Positions 1 to 8,660 are shown, counted from the stretch's first letter. The stretch is 64,000 bases of DNA from Quatrionicoccus australiensis (GCF_020510525.1 NZ_CP075188.1:2356001-2420000), one strand, 5' to 3'. Notes: generated by a model not told the origin, from the letters alone. Numbers and translations are program-made.

Positions 1-296
1 CCAACCATGCCGAGGCCGACCAGGACGACATGGACACGCTGCTGACGCTACTCGGCGTCGCCGGCATCAATTTCATCATCGGCGTGCCCGGCGCCGACGA
101 CATCATGCTCAATTACCAGAGCACCTCCTTCCACGATGCGCTCTACCTGCGCCGCGTGCTCGACCGCCGGCGTGCGCCGGAATTCGAGGAATGGCTGGAG
201 AAGATGCGCATCACCGACTACCGCGGCGAACTGCTCGCCCAGAGCAGCCAATACCCGCTGCTCGGGCTAGCCGAAAGTATCCAGGAGGCGCCATGA
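1..296 (+). CDS. eutB: Ethanolamine ammonia-lyase large subunit, C-terminal part
   Basis: This is the C-terminal ~97 residues of the catalytic subunit of the adenosylcobalamin-dependent lyase that turns ethanolamine into acetaldehyde and ammonia. The gene enters from the left edge in frame 3. The visible tail carries family-typical stretches such as GINFIIGVPGADDIMLNYQS and a C-terminal YRGEL segment. Its TGA overlaps the ATG of the next gene (ATGA), which is the small subunit eutC, so the two subunits are translationally coupled. The start and most of the barrel lie outside the window. No break is seen in the part present. Confidence 0.93.
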   Translation, partial: NHAEADQDDMDTLLTLLGVAGINFIIGVPGADDIMLNYQSTSFHDALYLRRVLDRRRAPEFEEWLEKMRITDYRGELLAQSSQYPLLGLAESIQEAP

Positions 297-1147
297 GCCA
301 GAAACCGGCCATCCTGACGCCCGACCCCTGGCAGCAACTGCAAAGCCTGACGCGCGCCCGCGTCGCCCTCGGCCGCGCCGGCGTCAGCCTGCCAACGCGC
401 GAAGTGCTGCGCTTCGGCACGGCGCATGCCCAGGCGCGCGACGCGGTGCATACGGCGCTCGACGTCGATCTGCTCGCCGGCGAATTGCAGGCCGACGGTT
501 TCCGGACCCTGGCCGTGCAAAGCCAGGCCGCCGACCGCGCCACTTACTTGCGTCGCCCGGATTACGGGCGCCGGCTCGCTCCAGCCTGTAGCGGTCGACT
601 CGTTGAAAACGGCAAAAACCACTGGCCGGCCCGGCCGCGGCTGGCCATCGTCGTCGCCGACGGTTTGTCCTCGCTGGCGACCAGCAGCCACACGCGGGCA
701 TTTCTCGCCGCCCTGCGCGCGCACATCCCTGACCTGAGCAGCCAGCCGCTGATCATCGCCACCCAGGCACGCGTCGCGCTCGGCGACGAGATCGGCCATC
801 TGCTTGGCGCCGAACAGGTTGTGGTCTTGATCGGCGAACGGCCGGGCCTGTCCTCGCCCGACAGCCTCGGCCTCTACCTGACTGCCGGGCCGCGCCCCGG
901 CCTGAACGATGCACAGCGCAACTGCATCTCGAACGTCCGGCCGGAAGGCCTGCCCTACGCCGAAGCCGCGCGCAAGCTCGCCTTCCTGATCGACGGCGCG
1001 CGCCGCCTTGGCCGTACCGGCGTCGATCTCAAGGACGACAGCGACGCGCCGGCGCTGGCCACTGCGGAAACCGGGCCGCGCTTTGCCGCGCCGGAAACCG
1101 CCCCACCTTTTTTTCCCACCTTGAACCTCCTGGAGATCCCTGCATGA
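293..1147 (+). CDS. eutC: Ethanolamine ammonia-lyase small subunit
   Basis: The 284-residue partner of EutB, completing the B12-dependent ethanolamine ammonia-lyase. The N-terminal region (DPWQQLQSLTRARVALGRAG, then LPTREVLRFGTAHAQARDAV) is typical of EutC, as are the later segments IVVADGLSS and RPGLSSPDSLGLYLT. The ATG at 293 is chosen because it overlaps the eutB stop and matches the family start; the frame is open further upstream but lies inside eutB. The stop overlaps the next start by ATGA, so the porin gene downstream is in the same transcription unit. No eut microcompartment genes are seen here, so this looks like the simple two-subunit pathway. Confidence 0.95.
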   Translation: MSQKPAILTPDPWQQLQSLTRARVALGRAGVSLPTREVLRFGTAHAQARDAVHTALDVDLLAGELQADGFRTLAVQSQAADRATYLRRPDYGRRLAPACSGRLVENGKNHWPARPRLAIVVADGLSSLATSSHTRAFLAALRAHIPDLSSQPLIIATQARVALGDEIGHLLGAEQVVVLIGERPGLSSPDSLGLYLTAGPRPGLNDAQRNCISNVRPEGLPYAEAARKLAFLIDGARRLGRTGVDLKDDSDAPALATAETGPRFAAPETAPPFFPTLNLLEIPA

Positions 1148-1998
1148 CATCCTCTTCCCGCAAGCTGCGCGCTGCCGTCCTGCTCGCCTTCACCGCGACC
1201 GCTCTCGGCACTGCCGCCCCGGCCCTGGCCGACGGCGATGCCGCCTGGACCTTCCCGGTCAATGTCGGCGTGGTCAGCGACTACATCTTCCGCGGCCAGT
1301 CGCAGACCTGGGGCAAGCCCGCCCTGCAGGTCAGCGCCGAAGCCGATCACGCTTCCGGCGCCTATGTCGGTGTCGCCGCATCCAACGTCTCCGACCACTG
1401 GCTGCCCGGCGCCACTGTCGAACTCGACATCTACGGCGGCTATCGCGGCAAGATCGCCGATACCGTCGGCTACGACCTCGGCCTGATCTACTACACCTAC
1501 CCCGGCGCCAACTGGAACGACTCGGTATTCGCCGGCTTCAATGCCAAGAACAGCCTGAACACGCTGGAAGCCTCGGTGGCACTGAGCTACGAATGGCTGA
1601 CCTTCAAGACCGGCGCGACGCTGACCGAGTATTTCGGCTGGAGCACCAACAATTCACCGGTCAATGGCGGCTTCTTCGGCGACGCCGCTGCCGGCGTCAC
1701 CGGCAGCACGCGCTACTCGCCCTTCGTCGAACTCAATGCCGCCTATGAAGTCGCCGAAGGCTGGACGGTCAACGGCCAGCTTGGGCATCAAATGATCCGC
1801 AACTCGAAAGGCCTCGACATCACCTACTTCAAGGCCGGCGTCAGCAAGGCCTTCGCCGACGGCTGGACGGTTGGCGCCTCCTACTCGGTGTCGAGCGAAC
1901 CGAATGCCTACAAGAACTTCCTGAGCCTGGCCAACGGCACGTCGGCCTCCGACATCGCCCGCGACAAGTTCTTCGTCAGCGTGAACAAGGCTTTCTGA
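1144..1998 (+). CDS. TorF family putative outer-membrane porin (Gcw_chp family)
   Basis: A 284-residue predicted outer-membrane protein. It has a signal peptide (residues ~1-30, ending near APALA-DGD), alternating aromatic beta-strand segments and a C-terminal Phe, as expected for a beta-barrel. The opening motif NVGVVSDYIFRGQSQTWGKP is the hallmark of the Gcw_chp/TorF family of conserved barrel proteins. The start codon overlaps the eutC stop (ATGA), so it is co-translated with the ethanolamine lyase. A role in uptake of ethanolamine or a related small molecule is an inference from this coupling only. A strong terminator follows directly. Confidence 0.85.
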   Translation: MTSSSRKLRAAVLLAFTATALGTAAPALADGDAAWTFPVNVGVVSDYIFRGQSQTWGKPALQVSAEADHASGAYVGVAASNVSDHWLPGATVELDIYGGYRGKIADTVGYDLGLIYYTYPGANWNDSVFAGFNAKNSLNTLEASVALSYEWLTFKTGATLTEYFGWSTNNSPVNGGFFGDAAAGVTGSTRYSPFVELNAAYEVAEGWTVNGQLGHQMIRNSKGLDITYFKAGVSKAFADGWTVGASYSVSSEPNAYKNFLSLANGTSASDIARDKFFVSVNKAF

Positions 1999-2020
1999 GC
2001 CAGCACACGTCGTGGAAAGT

Positions 2021-2060
2021 GAAGCGGGCCGGGAATCACATCCCGGCCCGCTTCATTTTT
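2021..2060 (+). terminator. Rho-independent terminator of the eutBC-porin unit
   Basis: Perfect 14-bp stem (2021-2034 pairing with 2041-2054), 6-nt loop ATCACA, then ATTTTT. It lies 23 bp after the porin stop and can also serve the convergent CNNM gene, which ends at 2066. Confidence 0.92.
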
Positions 2061-2065
2061 GCCTG

Positions 2066-3370
2066 TTACACCGGCTCTGCCGCCGGAATGATCCGGATCA
2101 GCACGATGCGCGGCCCGGTCATTTTCTTGACCACGGCATCGAACTGCGGGAAGGAAATGCGCTGGCCTTCCTCGGGCAGATCGCCAAGTTTCTGCAGAAT
2201 GAGGCCGCCGACCGAATCGACGCCGGCTTCATCGATGTCGATGCCGAGCGCCCGCTCCAGCGTGAAGATGGGCAGGCTGCCCTTGCCGATCAGCGAGCCA
2301 TCGTCGAGCTTAGACCATTCGTTGTGGGTCTGCCGGAACTCGTCGCGAATCTCGCCGACCAGCGCGCCGAGCAGGTTGTCGAGCGTGATGAAGCCGATCG
2401 GATGGCCGTCGCCATAGGCAACCACGGCAAAATGCGGCGCGCCCTGGCGGAAACGGCGGAACAGCTCGGTCGCCGACAGGTTGGGCGAAACGATCATCAC
2501 CGGCCGCACCAGCTTGTCGAGCGAGGCGAGGTCCGGGTCCTTGCGCAGCGCGATGAAGATGTCCTTCAAATGGATGACGCCCTTGGCCTGCCCGTCGTCG
2601 GCGAGATAGGGATAGCGGCTGAAGCGGTGCAGCACGATGCGCTCCAGGCTGAGTTCGATATCGTCGCTGGCCGACAGCGGCACGGCTTCGTTGAACGGGC
2701 GCATCAGGTCGGCGACGTTCAAATCGCGGAAATCGAGGGCCTGGGCGAGAACACGCCATTCGTCGCCGGCAAAGTCGGCATCGGCGCGCGACGAACGCAG
2801 GATGAGCTTGAGTTCATCGGCCGAATAATGGCTGTCGTGGCCGGCCTGCACGTCGAGATTGACCTTGCGTAGCACCCAGTTGGCGCTGTGATTGAGCACC
2901 CAGATCGCCGGATACATCGCCCAGTAGAAGGCGTAAAGGCCGGGCGCCGTCCACAGGCCGACTTTCTCGGTGATGCGGATTGCCATCGACTTGGGCGCCA
3001 GCTCGCCGACCACGATGTGCAGGTAGGAAATGATGAAGAAGGCGACCGCGAAGGCAATGCCGTGGATCAGCTCCTCGCTGGTCATGCCGAGCGCGCCGAG
3101 GAAAGGTCGCAGCAGGTCGGCAAAGGCCGGCTCACCAACCCAGCCGAGGCCGAGCGAAGCCAGCGTGATGCCGAGCTGGCAGGCCGACAGGTAGGCTTCG
3201 AGATCCTGATGCACCTTGGCGAGAATGCGGCCCCGCCAGCCGTAAGTCTTGGCAATCGCCTTGACCCGGCTCGGCCGCAGCTTGACCAGGCCAAACTCTG
3301 CCGCCACGAAAAAACCGTTCAGAACAACGAGAACGAGCGCAACCACCACCAGCAAAAAGCTACTACCCAT
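2066..3370 (-). CDS. CNNM/CorC-HlyC family membrane protein with CBS domains
   Basis: A 434-residue inner-membrane protein of the hemolysin-C/CorC (CNNM) family, associated with divalent cation (Mg/Co) export or sensing. Order: N-terminal DUF21 membrane domain (hydrophobic segments near residues 1-25, 50-75, 80-105 and 120-145, with GLGWVGEPA), a CBS pair (~190-320; RFSRYPYLADDG and HPIGFITLDNLLGALVGEI), and a C-terminal CorC/HlyC domain (~340-425; DEAGVDSVGGLILQKLG, then ISFPQFDAVV). The ATG at 3370 is preferred because it puts the first membrane helix at the N-terminus. A GTG 27 bp upstream (3397) has a purine-rich sequence very close to it, so the start is uncertain. Confidence 0.88.
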   Translation of the reverse strand: MGSSFLLVVVALVLVVLNGFFVAAEFGLVKLRPSRVKAIAKTYGWRGRILAKVHQDLEAYLSACQLGITLASLGLGWVGEPAFADLLRPFLGALGMTSEELIHGIAFAVAFFIISYLHIVVGELAPKSMAIRITEKVGLWTAPGLYAFYWAMYPAIWVLNHSANWVLRKVNLDVQAGHDSHYSADELKLILRSSRADADFAGDEWRVLAQALDFRDLNVADLMRPFNEAVPLSASDDIELSLERIVLHRFSRYPYLADDGQAKGVIHLKDIFIALRKDPDLASLDKLVRPVMIVSPNLSATELFRRFRQGAPHFAVVAYGDGHPIGFITLDNLLGALVGEIRDEFRQTHNEWSKLDDGSLIGKGSLPIFTLERALGIDIDEAGVDSVGGLILQKLGDLPEEGQRISFPQFDAVVKKMTGPRIVLIRIIPAAEPV

Positions 3371-3480
3371 ATCGCGGACACGGGATGTGCCCTGCACCTT
3401 TCCTTGAATTCGAATGCCTGAATAGTACCGGAGCGCGACCCCTTTCCATCAGCCAGTGCTAGCGACAGCAAGGCTTTTTA

Positions 3481-3521
3481 CGGTCGACACCGGAAAAACA
3501 GCCTTTTTCCAGCGTCGACCG
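3481..3521 (-). terminator. Terminator hairpin flanked by GGTCGAC boxes
   Basis: The sequence folds as two perfect stems separated by a small internal loop. The outer stem is CGGTCGAC/GTCGACCG (3481-3488 with 3514-3521); the inner stem is GGAAAAA/TTTTTCC with loop CAGCC. It lies just after the end of msrAB on the minus strand and can act as its terminator. The same GTCGAC-plus-T-tract arrangement recurs at other gene ends in this window. Confidence 0.7.
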
Positions 3522-3529
3522 CTGGGCGA

Positions 3530-4873
3530 CTACTTCGCCTTGTCCGGCACGAATTTCAGCACGTTGCCATTGATGCAGTAACGCTTGCCGGTCGGCGGCG
3601 GGCCATCGTCGAAGACATGGCCGAGATGGATGCCGGAACTGGCGCTGCGCACTTCGACGCGCTTCATGCCCATGCTGACATCCTCGTGCAGCGTGATCGA
3701 ACCGGGCAGCGGGTTGAAGAAGCTCGGCCAGCCGGTGCCGCTCTCGAACTTGGTATCGCTGCGGAACAGCGCGACGCCGGAAATCGGATCGACGAAGGTG
3801 CCGGGCCGCTTCTCATCGAGATTGGAGCCGGTGCCGGGACGCTCGGTGCCTTGCTCGAAGGCGATCTTCTGCTGCGCCGGGGTGAGCAGGTGAAAACCCA
3901 GCCACTGCCAGAAGCGCGGCGCCTCGCCGCTGTAGCCGGTGTAACGGGAGACTTCTTTGCCCTTCTCGAAGAGCACGATGGTCGGCGTCGCGAACAGCGC
4001 CTTTTCCAGCGTCCAGCCGGCCGGCGCTTCGGGGTTCAGCGTGCTGACGATGGCGACCGGCGATTGCCAGTGATCGAGCACGTCAGCCTTGAACTTGCGG
4101 CAGTAGGCGCAGTCCTCGCCTTCGAAAACGATCAGCTGGCGGTCGAAATTGAGCGCCTTGGCATCGAGGCGCGGCGCCTTGACTGCAGCGGTCGCCGGCA
4201 TCGGCGTCGTTGCCGCGCCAGTCACCGGATATTTGACACCGGTGCCACCCAGGCCGCAGTAGCCGTTCGGGTTCTTGACCAGGTAATCCTGGTGGTATTC
4301 CTCGGCGGAAAAATACTTTTTCAGCGGCGCGATGTCGGTGGTGATCTTGCCATAACCGGCGGCGGTCAGCGCCGACTGGTAGGTGTCGCGCGTCTTCAGC
4401 GCCAGCGCCTGCTGGGCATCGTTGTGGCTATAGACGGCGCTGCGGTAATTGGTACCGACGTCGTTGCCCTGACGGTCGCCTTGTGTCGGGTTGTGGCTTT
4501 CCCAGAACTGGACAAGGATCTTTTCCAGATTGACCTTGGCCGGATCAAAAGTGACCTTGACCACTTCGGCGTGGTTGCGCTGCGTTGCCTTGCCGGCGCG
4601 CAGCAGTTTCTCCTGGGCGAGCACGGCTTCGTAGGTGCCGGCGATTTCGCCGTTGGCGTAGCCGCTTTCGACATCGAGCACGCCGGGAATGGCGGCCATG
4701 CGCTTCTCGGCGCCCCAGAAACAGCCCATGCCGAGCACGATGCTGTCGGTAACGGCCGGTCTGGCCTGATCCTTGGCGGCCTTGCCGGCCGCCTTGTCGT
4801 CGGCGCAGGCGCCAATCAGAAAGCTGGTAGAGATGGCCAAGATGATTCCTTGTATGAGTCGTCGGGGTGACAT
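3530..4873 (-). CDS. msrAB: Exported lipoprotein peptide-methionine sulfoxide reductase, MsrA-thioredoxin-MsrB fusion
   Basis: A 447-residue protein that repairs oxidised methionine (both S- and R-sulfoxides) outside the cytoplasm. It has a lipoprotein signal with lipobox LIGAC (Cys23). MsrA spans ~43-215, with catalytic GCFWG (Cys51) and C-terminal resolving NGYCGLGG (Cys206). A thioredoxin-like domain spans ~245-330, with a CAYC redox pair (255-258) and a cis-Pro loop ATPTIV. MsrB spans ~335-447, with catalytic RYCIN (Cys433). Two oddities are visible. The thioredoxin domain lies between MsrA and MsrB, whereas in Neisseria PilB it is at the N-terminus. MsrB also has Thr380 (SGTGWPSF) where the resolving Cys sits in PilB, and lacks the zinc CxxC pairs. 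The fused CAYC domain may therefore reduce MsrB directly; this last point is inference. Confidence 0.93.
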   Translation of the reverse strand: MSPRRLIQGIILAISTSFLIGACADDKAAGKAAKDQARPAVTDSIVLGMGCFWGAEKRMAAIPGVLDVESGYANGEIAGTYEAVLAQEKLLRAGKATQRNHAEVVKVTFDPAKVNLEKILVQFWESHNPTQGDRQGNDVGTNYRSAVYSHNDAQQALALKTRDTYQSALTAAGYGKITTDIAPLKKYFSAEEYHQDYLVKNPNGYCGLGGTGVKYPVTGAATTPMPATAAVKAPRLDAKALNFDRQLIVFEGEDCAYCRKFKADVLDHWQSPVAIVSTLNPEAPAGWTLEKALFATPTIVLFEKGKEVSRYTGYSGEAPRFWQWLGFHLLTPAQQKIAFEQGTERPGTGSNLDEKRPGTFVDPISGVALFRSDTKFESGTGWPSFFNPLPGSITLHEDVSMGMKRVEVRSASSGIHLGHVFDDGPPPTGKRYCINGNVLKFVPDKAK

Positions 4874-4995
4874 TGCTTGCCTTTCGCTGGCGAAGAAAGC
4901 CGACCGGCAAATACGCCGGCACGCCGCCTTTCGCCTGTGGTGGACGGCCTGATTGCTCAGTGGTTCCCTTTAGTCGCCGGCACGGGCGGATTTCT

Positions 4996-5252
4996 TACAA
5001 GCGGATCACGATTTATTGCTGGTCATGCAACCCCCTGATGAAACTACTAAGCAACCGACTAAGCCGCCAAACTACGGCGGCTAAGTCTCTGCTTATCCCC
5101 GGCCCTCCCCTTGTCAGGGGAGGGAGACCAAGCTGACGCCGGAAGCGCTGACGCCTCCCCTGACAAGGGGAGGTTGGGAGGGGTTAAAGGCCCGGCGAAG
5201 CGGTACCGGTGCACAGATATGTGATCATTCAAAGATCGTGGGCTGCTTCTTG
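4996..5252. repeat. Dispersed MITE-like inverted-repeat element, copy A
   Basis: This element fills about half of the 534-bp gap between msrAB and the DUF3348 gene. Outer ends: GCGGATCACGATTT (5001-5014) on the left and AAAGATCGTGGGCTGCTTCT (5231-5250) on the right, imperfect inverted relatives of the ends of copy B at 45393-45590. Inside are two G/C-rich hairpins, CCTCCCCTTGTCAGGGGAGG near 5104-5123 and CCTCCCCTGACAAGGGGAGG (5154-5173), followed by GGGAGGGGTT. Relative to copy B it has ~60 extra bases after the left end, including a hairpin AGCCGCC/GGCGGCT (5061-5082). No open reading frame is supported. Confidence 0.75.
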
Positions 5253-5407
5253 GAACCGACCGAAAATACCTGAAAATCCGCTTTTCACCATGAAGTACAC
5301 CGGCACGCAGGATCGCCGCGCGCACGCTGCCTGCAGCAGACCGCTGACCGCGTCGCAAAGTTGTAGTAGCCTTGCGGCCCCTTTCGACGTCGAACCTGGC
5401 CACGATC

Positions 5408-6184
5408 ATGACGCGTGAATTGCACCGCGCCACTTTCAACCGCTCTGCCCTCGTCCGCGTCCTGTCCGACACCCTCCCCAACGTCGCCGAGCCGAAATAC
5501 GACTTCGGCGAACGCCTCGGGCAGTGGCTGGACTTCTCGGATGCGCTGACGCTGTTTTCGGTCCTCAACCACGAGGCCGGCAGCAGCACGTCCGCGCCGT
5601 CCGCCAATGCCGACCTGGCGGCCCAGCTGGCGCGGGTGCGCGGCAACCTGAGCACTTCGATCCAGAACGATGGCGTGTTCAACCCCGCGCCAACCGACAG
5701 CCCGGTCCGCATTCCCTTTCCGACGCCGCTGCCGAATGCGACAGCCGACAGCGCCGCCGACTTCTCGCCCTACCACCGCTACTACCTCGCCCACCAGCGC
5801 GACATGAACACCGCGATCACGGCGCTGCGCGCCAATGCCCGCAAGGCGCTGGCCGCTCAGTCGGCGGCCGGACGAAAACTCGCCGACCTCGACGCCACCT
5901 TCGAAAAAATCCTCGCCGTCCGCGAGCGCAACCTGCTGAGCAACATTCCCATCCTGCTCGGCAAACGCTTCGATCAGCGCTACGCCGAACACCGTGCCGC
6001 CCTGGCTGCCGACGCCGTGGACAACCCCGTCGAGTGGACGCAAGCCGGCAGCTGGCTCGACGCCTTCTGCCACGATGCCCAGACCATGCTGCTCGCCGAA
6101 CTGGAACTGCGCCTCAAACCGGCCGCCGGCCTGATTGCCGCCGCCGGCAGCGCGAGTGAATCTATGGAAACAAAGCCCCAATGA
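5408..6184 (+). CDS. DUF3348 family protein, first gene of a stator-like operon
   Basis: A 258-residue, predicted soluble protein that I recognise as the DUF3348 family, which has no known function. It lacks a signal peptide or membrane segment. The N-terminus (HRATFNRSALVRVLSDTL) is followed by FGERLGQWLDFSDALTLFSVL, a Pro-rich linker, and a helical C-terminal half with YHRYYLAHQRDM and NIPILLGKRFDQRY. The ATG at 5408 gives the family-like start; an in-frame upstream start adds 12 unlikely residues. Its TGA overlaps the ATG of the MotA-like gene (ATGA). In betaproteobacteria this family is found beside DUF802 and DUF2894 genes, as here, so it is probably a cytoplasmic partner of the membrane complex. 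Confidence 0.85.
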   Translation: MTRELHRATFNRSALVRVLSDTLPNVAEPKYDFGERLGQWLDFSDALTLFSVLNHEAGSSTSAPSANADLAAQLARVRGNLSTSIQNDGVFNPAPTDSPVRIPFPTPLPNATADSAADFSPYHRYYLAHQRDMNTAITALRANARKALAAQSAAGRKLADLDATFEKILAVRERNLLSNIPILLGKRFDQRYAEHRAALAADAVDNPVEWTQAGSWLDAFCHDAQTMLLAELELRLKPAAGLIAAAGSASESMETKPQ

Positions 6185-8658
6185 ACCGCAATCTCAGTCT
6201 CTCCGCCTTCTTCCTCGGCCTGATCGCCGTCGTCTGGGTCGCCATCGGCTACATCGGCGGCCATACGCTGGCCTTCAGCGTCTCCTGCGTGATCGCCGGG
6301 GTCTATGTCGCCGGCGCCCTCGAAATGCGCCGTTTCCACGCCAATACCGAGGCGCTGGCGAAGGCGCTGCGCAGCATCCCGGACGACCTCGGCCACCTCG
6401 GCGAATGGCTGCAACAGGTGCCGGCCGCACTGCAGAACGCGGTTCGCCTGCGTATCGAAGGCGAACGCGTCGCCCTGCCCGGCCCCGGCATCACGCCCTA
6501 CCTGGTCGGCCTGCTCGTGCTGCTCGGCATGCTCGGCACCTTCCTCGGCATGGTCGTGACGCTGAACGGCGCGGTGCTGGCGCTGGAAAGCACCACCGAC
6601 CTGCAGACCATCCGCGCCGCGCTCGCCGCCCCGGTCAAGGGCCTCGGCGTCGCCTTCGGCACCTCGGTCGCCGGTGTCGCCACCTCGGCCATGCTCGGCC
6701 TGATTTCGGCACTCTGCCGGCGCGAGCGCCTGCAAGTCGGGCAATTGCTCGACAGCAAGATCGCCGGCGTGCTGCGCGACTTCTCGCTCAGCTACCAGCG
6801 CCAGGAAACCTTCAAGGCCCTGCAGGCGCAGGCCCAGGCGCTGCCCGAACTGGTCGGCAAGCTCGACACCATGATGAGCCGCATGGCCGAACAGAGCCGC
6901 CAGCTCGGCGAACAACTGCTCGCCGGGCAGCAGAGCTTCCATGCCGAAGCCAAGGGCCTCTATACCGACCTCGCCCAGTCGGTCGACCGCTCGCTCAAGG
7001 CCAGTTTGCAGGACAGCGCGACGGTTGCGGCGCAGACCATACAGCCCGTCGTCACCGCCACCATGACGAGCATCGCCGACCAGACGCGCGGCCTGCACGA
7101 CAAGCTGTTCGGCACCGTCGAACGCCAGCTCGACGGCATCACCGGCCAGTTCGCGCAAACCGTGAGCACGGTCAGCGACACCTGGACGCAAGCCCTGACC
7201 CACCACGAACAGGCGACCGACGCACAACAGCAGCAACAGCAGGCCGCGCTCAACGCCTACGCCGAGACCTTCGAACAACGCTCGGCGGCGCTGCTCGCCT
7301 CGCTCGAAAGCACCCAGGGCAAACTGCAGGCCGACGCCGCGCAACAGCACGCCGCGCTCGCCGCAAGCAGCGCCGCCAGCCAGCAGCAACTGGCCGCGAC
7401 GCTGGCCAGCCAGTTCGACGGCGTCACCGCCCGCCTCGACCAGGCCGTCAGCCAGGTCGCCGCCACCTGGCAAGGCGCGCTCGCCCAGCACAGCAACAGC
7501 AGCGAGGCCCTCAACCAGCAGTTGCAGAACACCCTGGGCGCCTTTGCCGACACCTTCGGCGAGCGCTCGCAAGCGCTGCTCGACTCCGTGGACGGCACGC
7601 ATGCCGCGCTGCGCAGCGAACTCGCCGCCAGTCACGCCGCTTTTGCGCAGACCACGCAGGCGCAGCAGACTGCCCTCAGCCAGCAGGTCGCCAGCCAGCT
7701 CGATGGCATCGCCCAGCGTTTCGACGGCGCCGTGCAGACGGTGTCCGCCACCTGGAGCGGCGCGCTGGCCAAGCACGAACAGGCCAGCGAGCGCCTGACG
7801 CAGGCCCTCGATCAGACACAGACCAGCCTCGCCGCCACCTTCGCCGAGCGCAGTGCCGCGCTGCTCGCCGAGCTGCGTGCCACCCAGGCCGCCTGGCAGA
7901 ACGAATGGGCGAGCGGTGAACAGGCCCGACAGGCCGGTTTTGCCGACACACTCACGGCGATGGCCGGCCAGCTCGAAGCGCAATGGCAGCAGGCCGGTCA
8001 GGCGACGCTGGCGCAGCAGGAACAGATCACCGGCACGCTCGGCACGACGGCGCGCGAACTGGTCGCCACGCACCAGCGCCAGGCCGAGACGACCATCGCC
8101 GAAGTCACGCGCCTGATGCAGACCGCCGCCGAAGCGCCCAAGGCCGCCGCCGAAGTCATCGGCCAGTTGCGTCACGAACTGTCGGCCAGCATGGCGCGCG
8201 ACAACAGCCTGCTCGAAGAACGCAGCCGCATCATGGAAACCCTGGGCGCCCTGCTCGACGCCATCAACCACGCCTCGACCGAGCAGCGCAGCGCCATCGA
8301 CGCGCTGGTCGCCTCGTCCGCCGAGCTGCTCGAACGCGCCGGCAGCCAGTTCGCCGCCAAGGTCGAGAGCGAAGCCGGCAAACTGGTCGACATCGGCGCC
8401 AGCATCACCGGCGGCGCCCTCGAAGTCGCCAGCCTGGGCGAGGCTTTCGGCCACGCCGTGCAACTGTTCAGCGAATCGAACGACAAGATGCTGACGGCGC
8501 TGCAACGCATCGAAAGCGGCCTCGCCAAGTCGCTAACGCGCAGCGACGAGCAGCTTGCCTACTACGTTGCCCAGGCCCGAGAAATCATCGACCTCAGCAT
8601 CATGTCGCAGAAGAAGATGGTCGACGACCTGCAACGCGCCACAGGTAGCGAGGCCTGA
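6181..8658 (+). CDS. MotA/TolQ/ExbB-like channel protein with long repetitive tail (DUF802)
   Basis: An 825-residue protein. The N-terminal ~180 residues have four predicted membrane helices (about 7-25, 30-48, 107-127 and 154-178). The last two fit the MotA/TolQ/ExbB channel pattern (LLVLLGMLGTFLGMVVTLNG and GLGVAFGTSVAGVATSAMLG). The remaining ~640 residues are Ala/Gln-rich, coiled-coil-like and cytoplasmic. They contain three tandem repeats with an exact 95-residue period: the (L/F)DG(I/V) motif falls at residues 317, 412 and 507, each followed by TW..AL, then F..RS.ALL. A fourth, degenerate unit follows. This is the DUF802 repeat. The gene is coupled by ATGA to the DUF3348 gene and is 2 bp from the MotB-like gene. 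The architecture resembles ion-driven stators, including ZorA of Zorya defence; the actual role is unknown. Confidence 0.9.
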   Translation: MNRNLSLSAFFLGLIAVVWVAIGYIGGHTLAFSVSCVIAGVYVAGALEMRRFHANTEALAKALRSIPDDLGHLGEWLQQVPAALQNAVRLRIEGERVALPGPGITPYLVGLLVLLGMLGTFLGMVVTLNGAVLALESTTDLQTIRAALAAPVKGLGVAFGTSVAGVATSAMLGLISALCRRERLQVGQLLDSKIAGVLRDFSLSYQRQETFKALQAQAQALPELVGKLDTMMSRMAEQSRQLGEQLLAGQQSFHAEAKGLYTDLAQSVDRSLKASLQDSATVAAQTIQPVVTATMTSIADQTRGLHDKLFGTVERQLDGITGQFAQTVSTVSDTWTQALTHHEQATDAQQQQQQAALNAYAETFEQRSAALLASLESTQGKLQADAAQQHAALAASSAASQQQLAATLASQFDGVTARLDQAVSQVAATWQGALAQHSNSSEALNQQLQNTLGAFADTFGERSQALLDSVDGTHAALRSELAASHAAFAQTTQAQQTALSQQVASQLDGIAQRFDGAVQTVSATWSGALAKHEQASERLTQALDQTQTSLAATFAERSAALLAELRATQAAWQNEWASGEQARQAGFADTLTAMAGQLEAQWQQAGQATLAQQEQITGTLGTTARELVATHQRQAETTIAEVTRLMQTAAEAPKAAAEVIGQLRHELSASMARDNSLLEERSRIMETLGALLDAINHASTEQRSAIDALVASSAELLERAGSQFAAKVESEAGKLVDIGASITGGALEVASLGEAFGHAVQLFSESNDKMLTALQRIESGLAKSLTRSDEQLAYYVAQAREIIDLSIMSQKKMVDDLQRATGSEA

Positions 8659-8660
8659 GC

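Noticed and set aside
5090..5190. CRISPR-like short repeats in the CCTCCCC-rich region
   Set aside because: Only inverted hairpins, no regular direct repeats with unique spacers. No cas genes in the window.
5980..8505. 841-codon Gly/Gln-rich frame opposite the DUF802 gene
   Set aside because: It is the antisense shadow of a repetitive Ala/Gln gene, has no family and would break a tightly overlapped operon.
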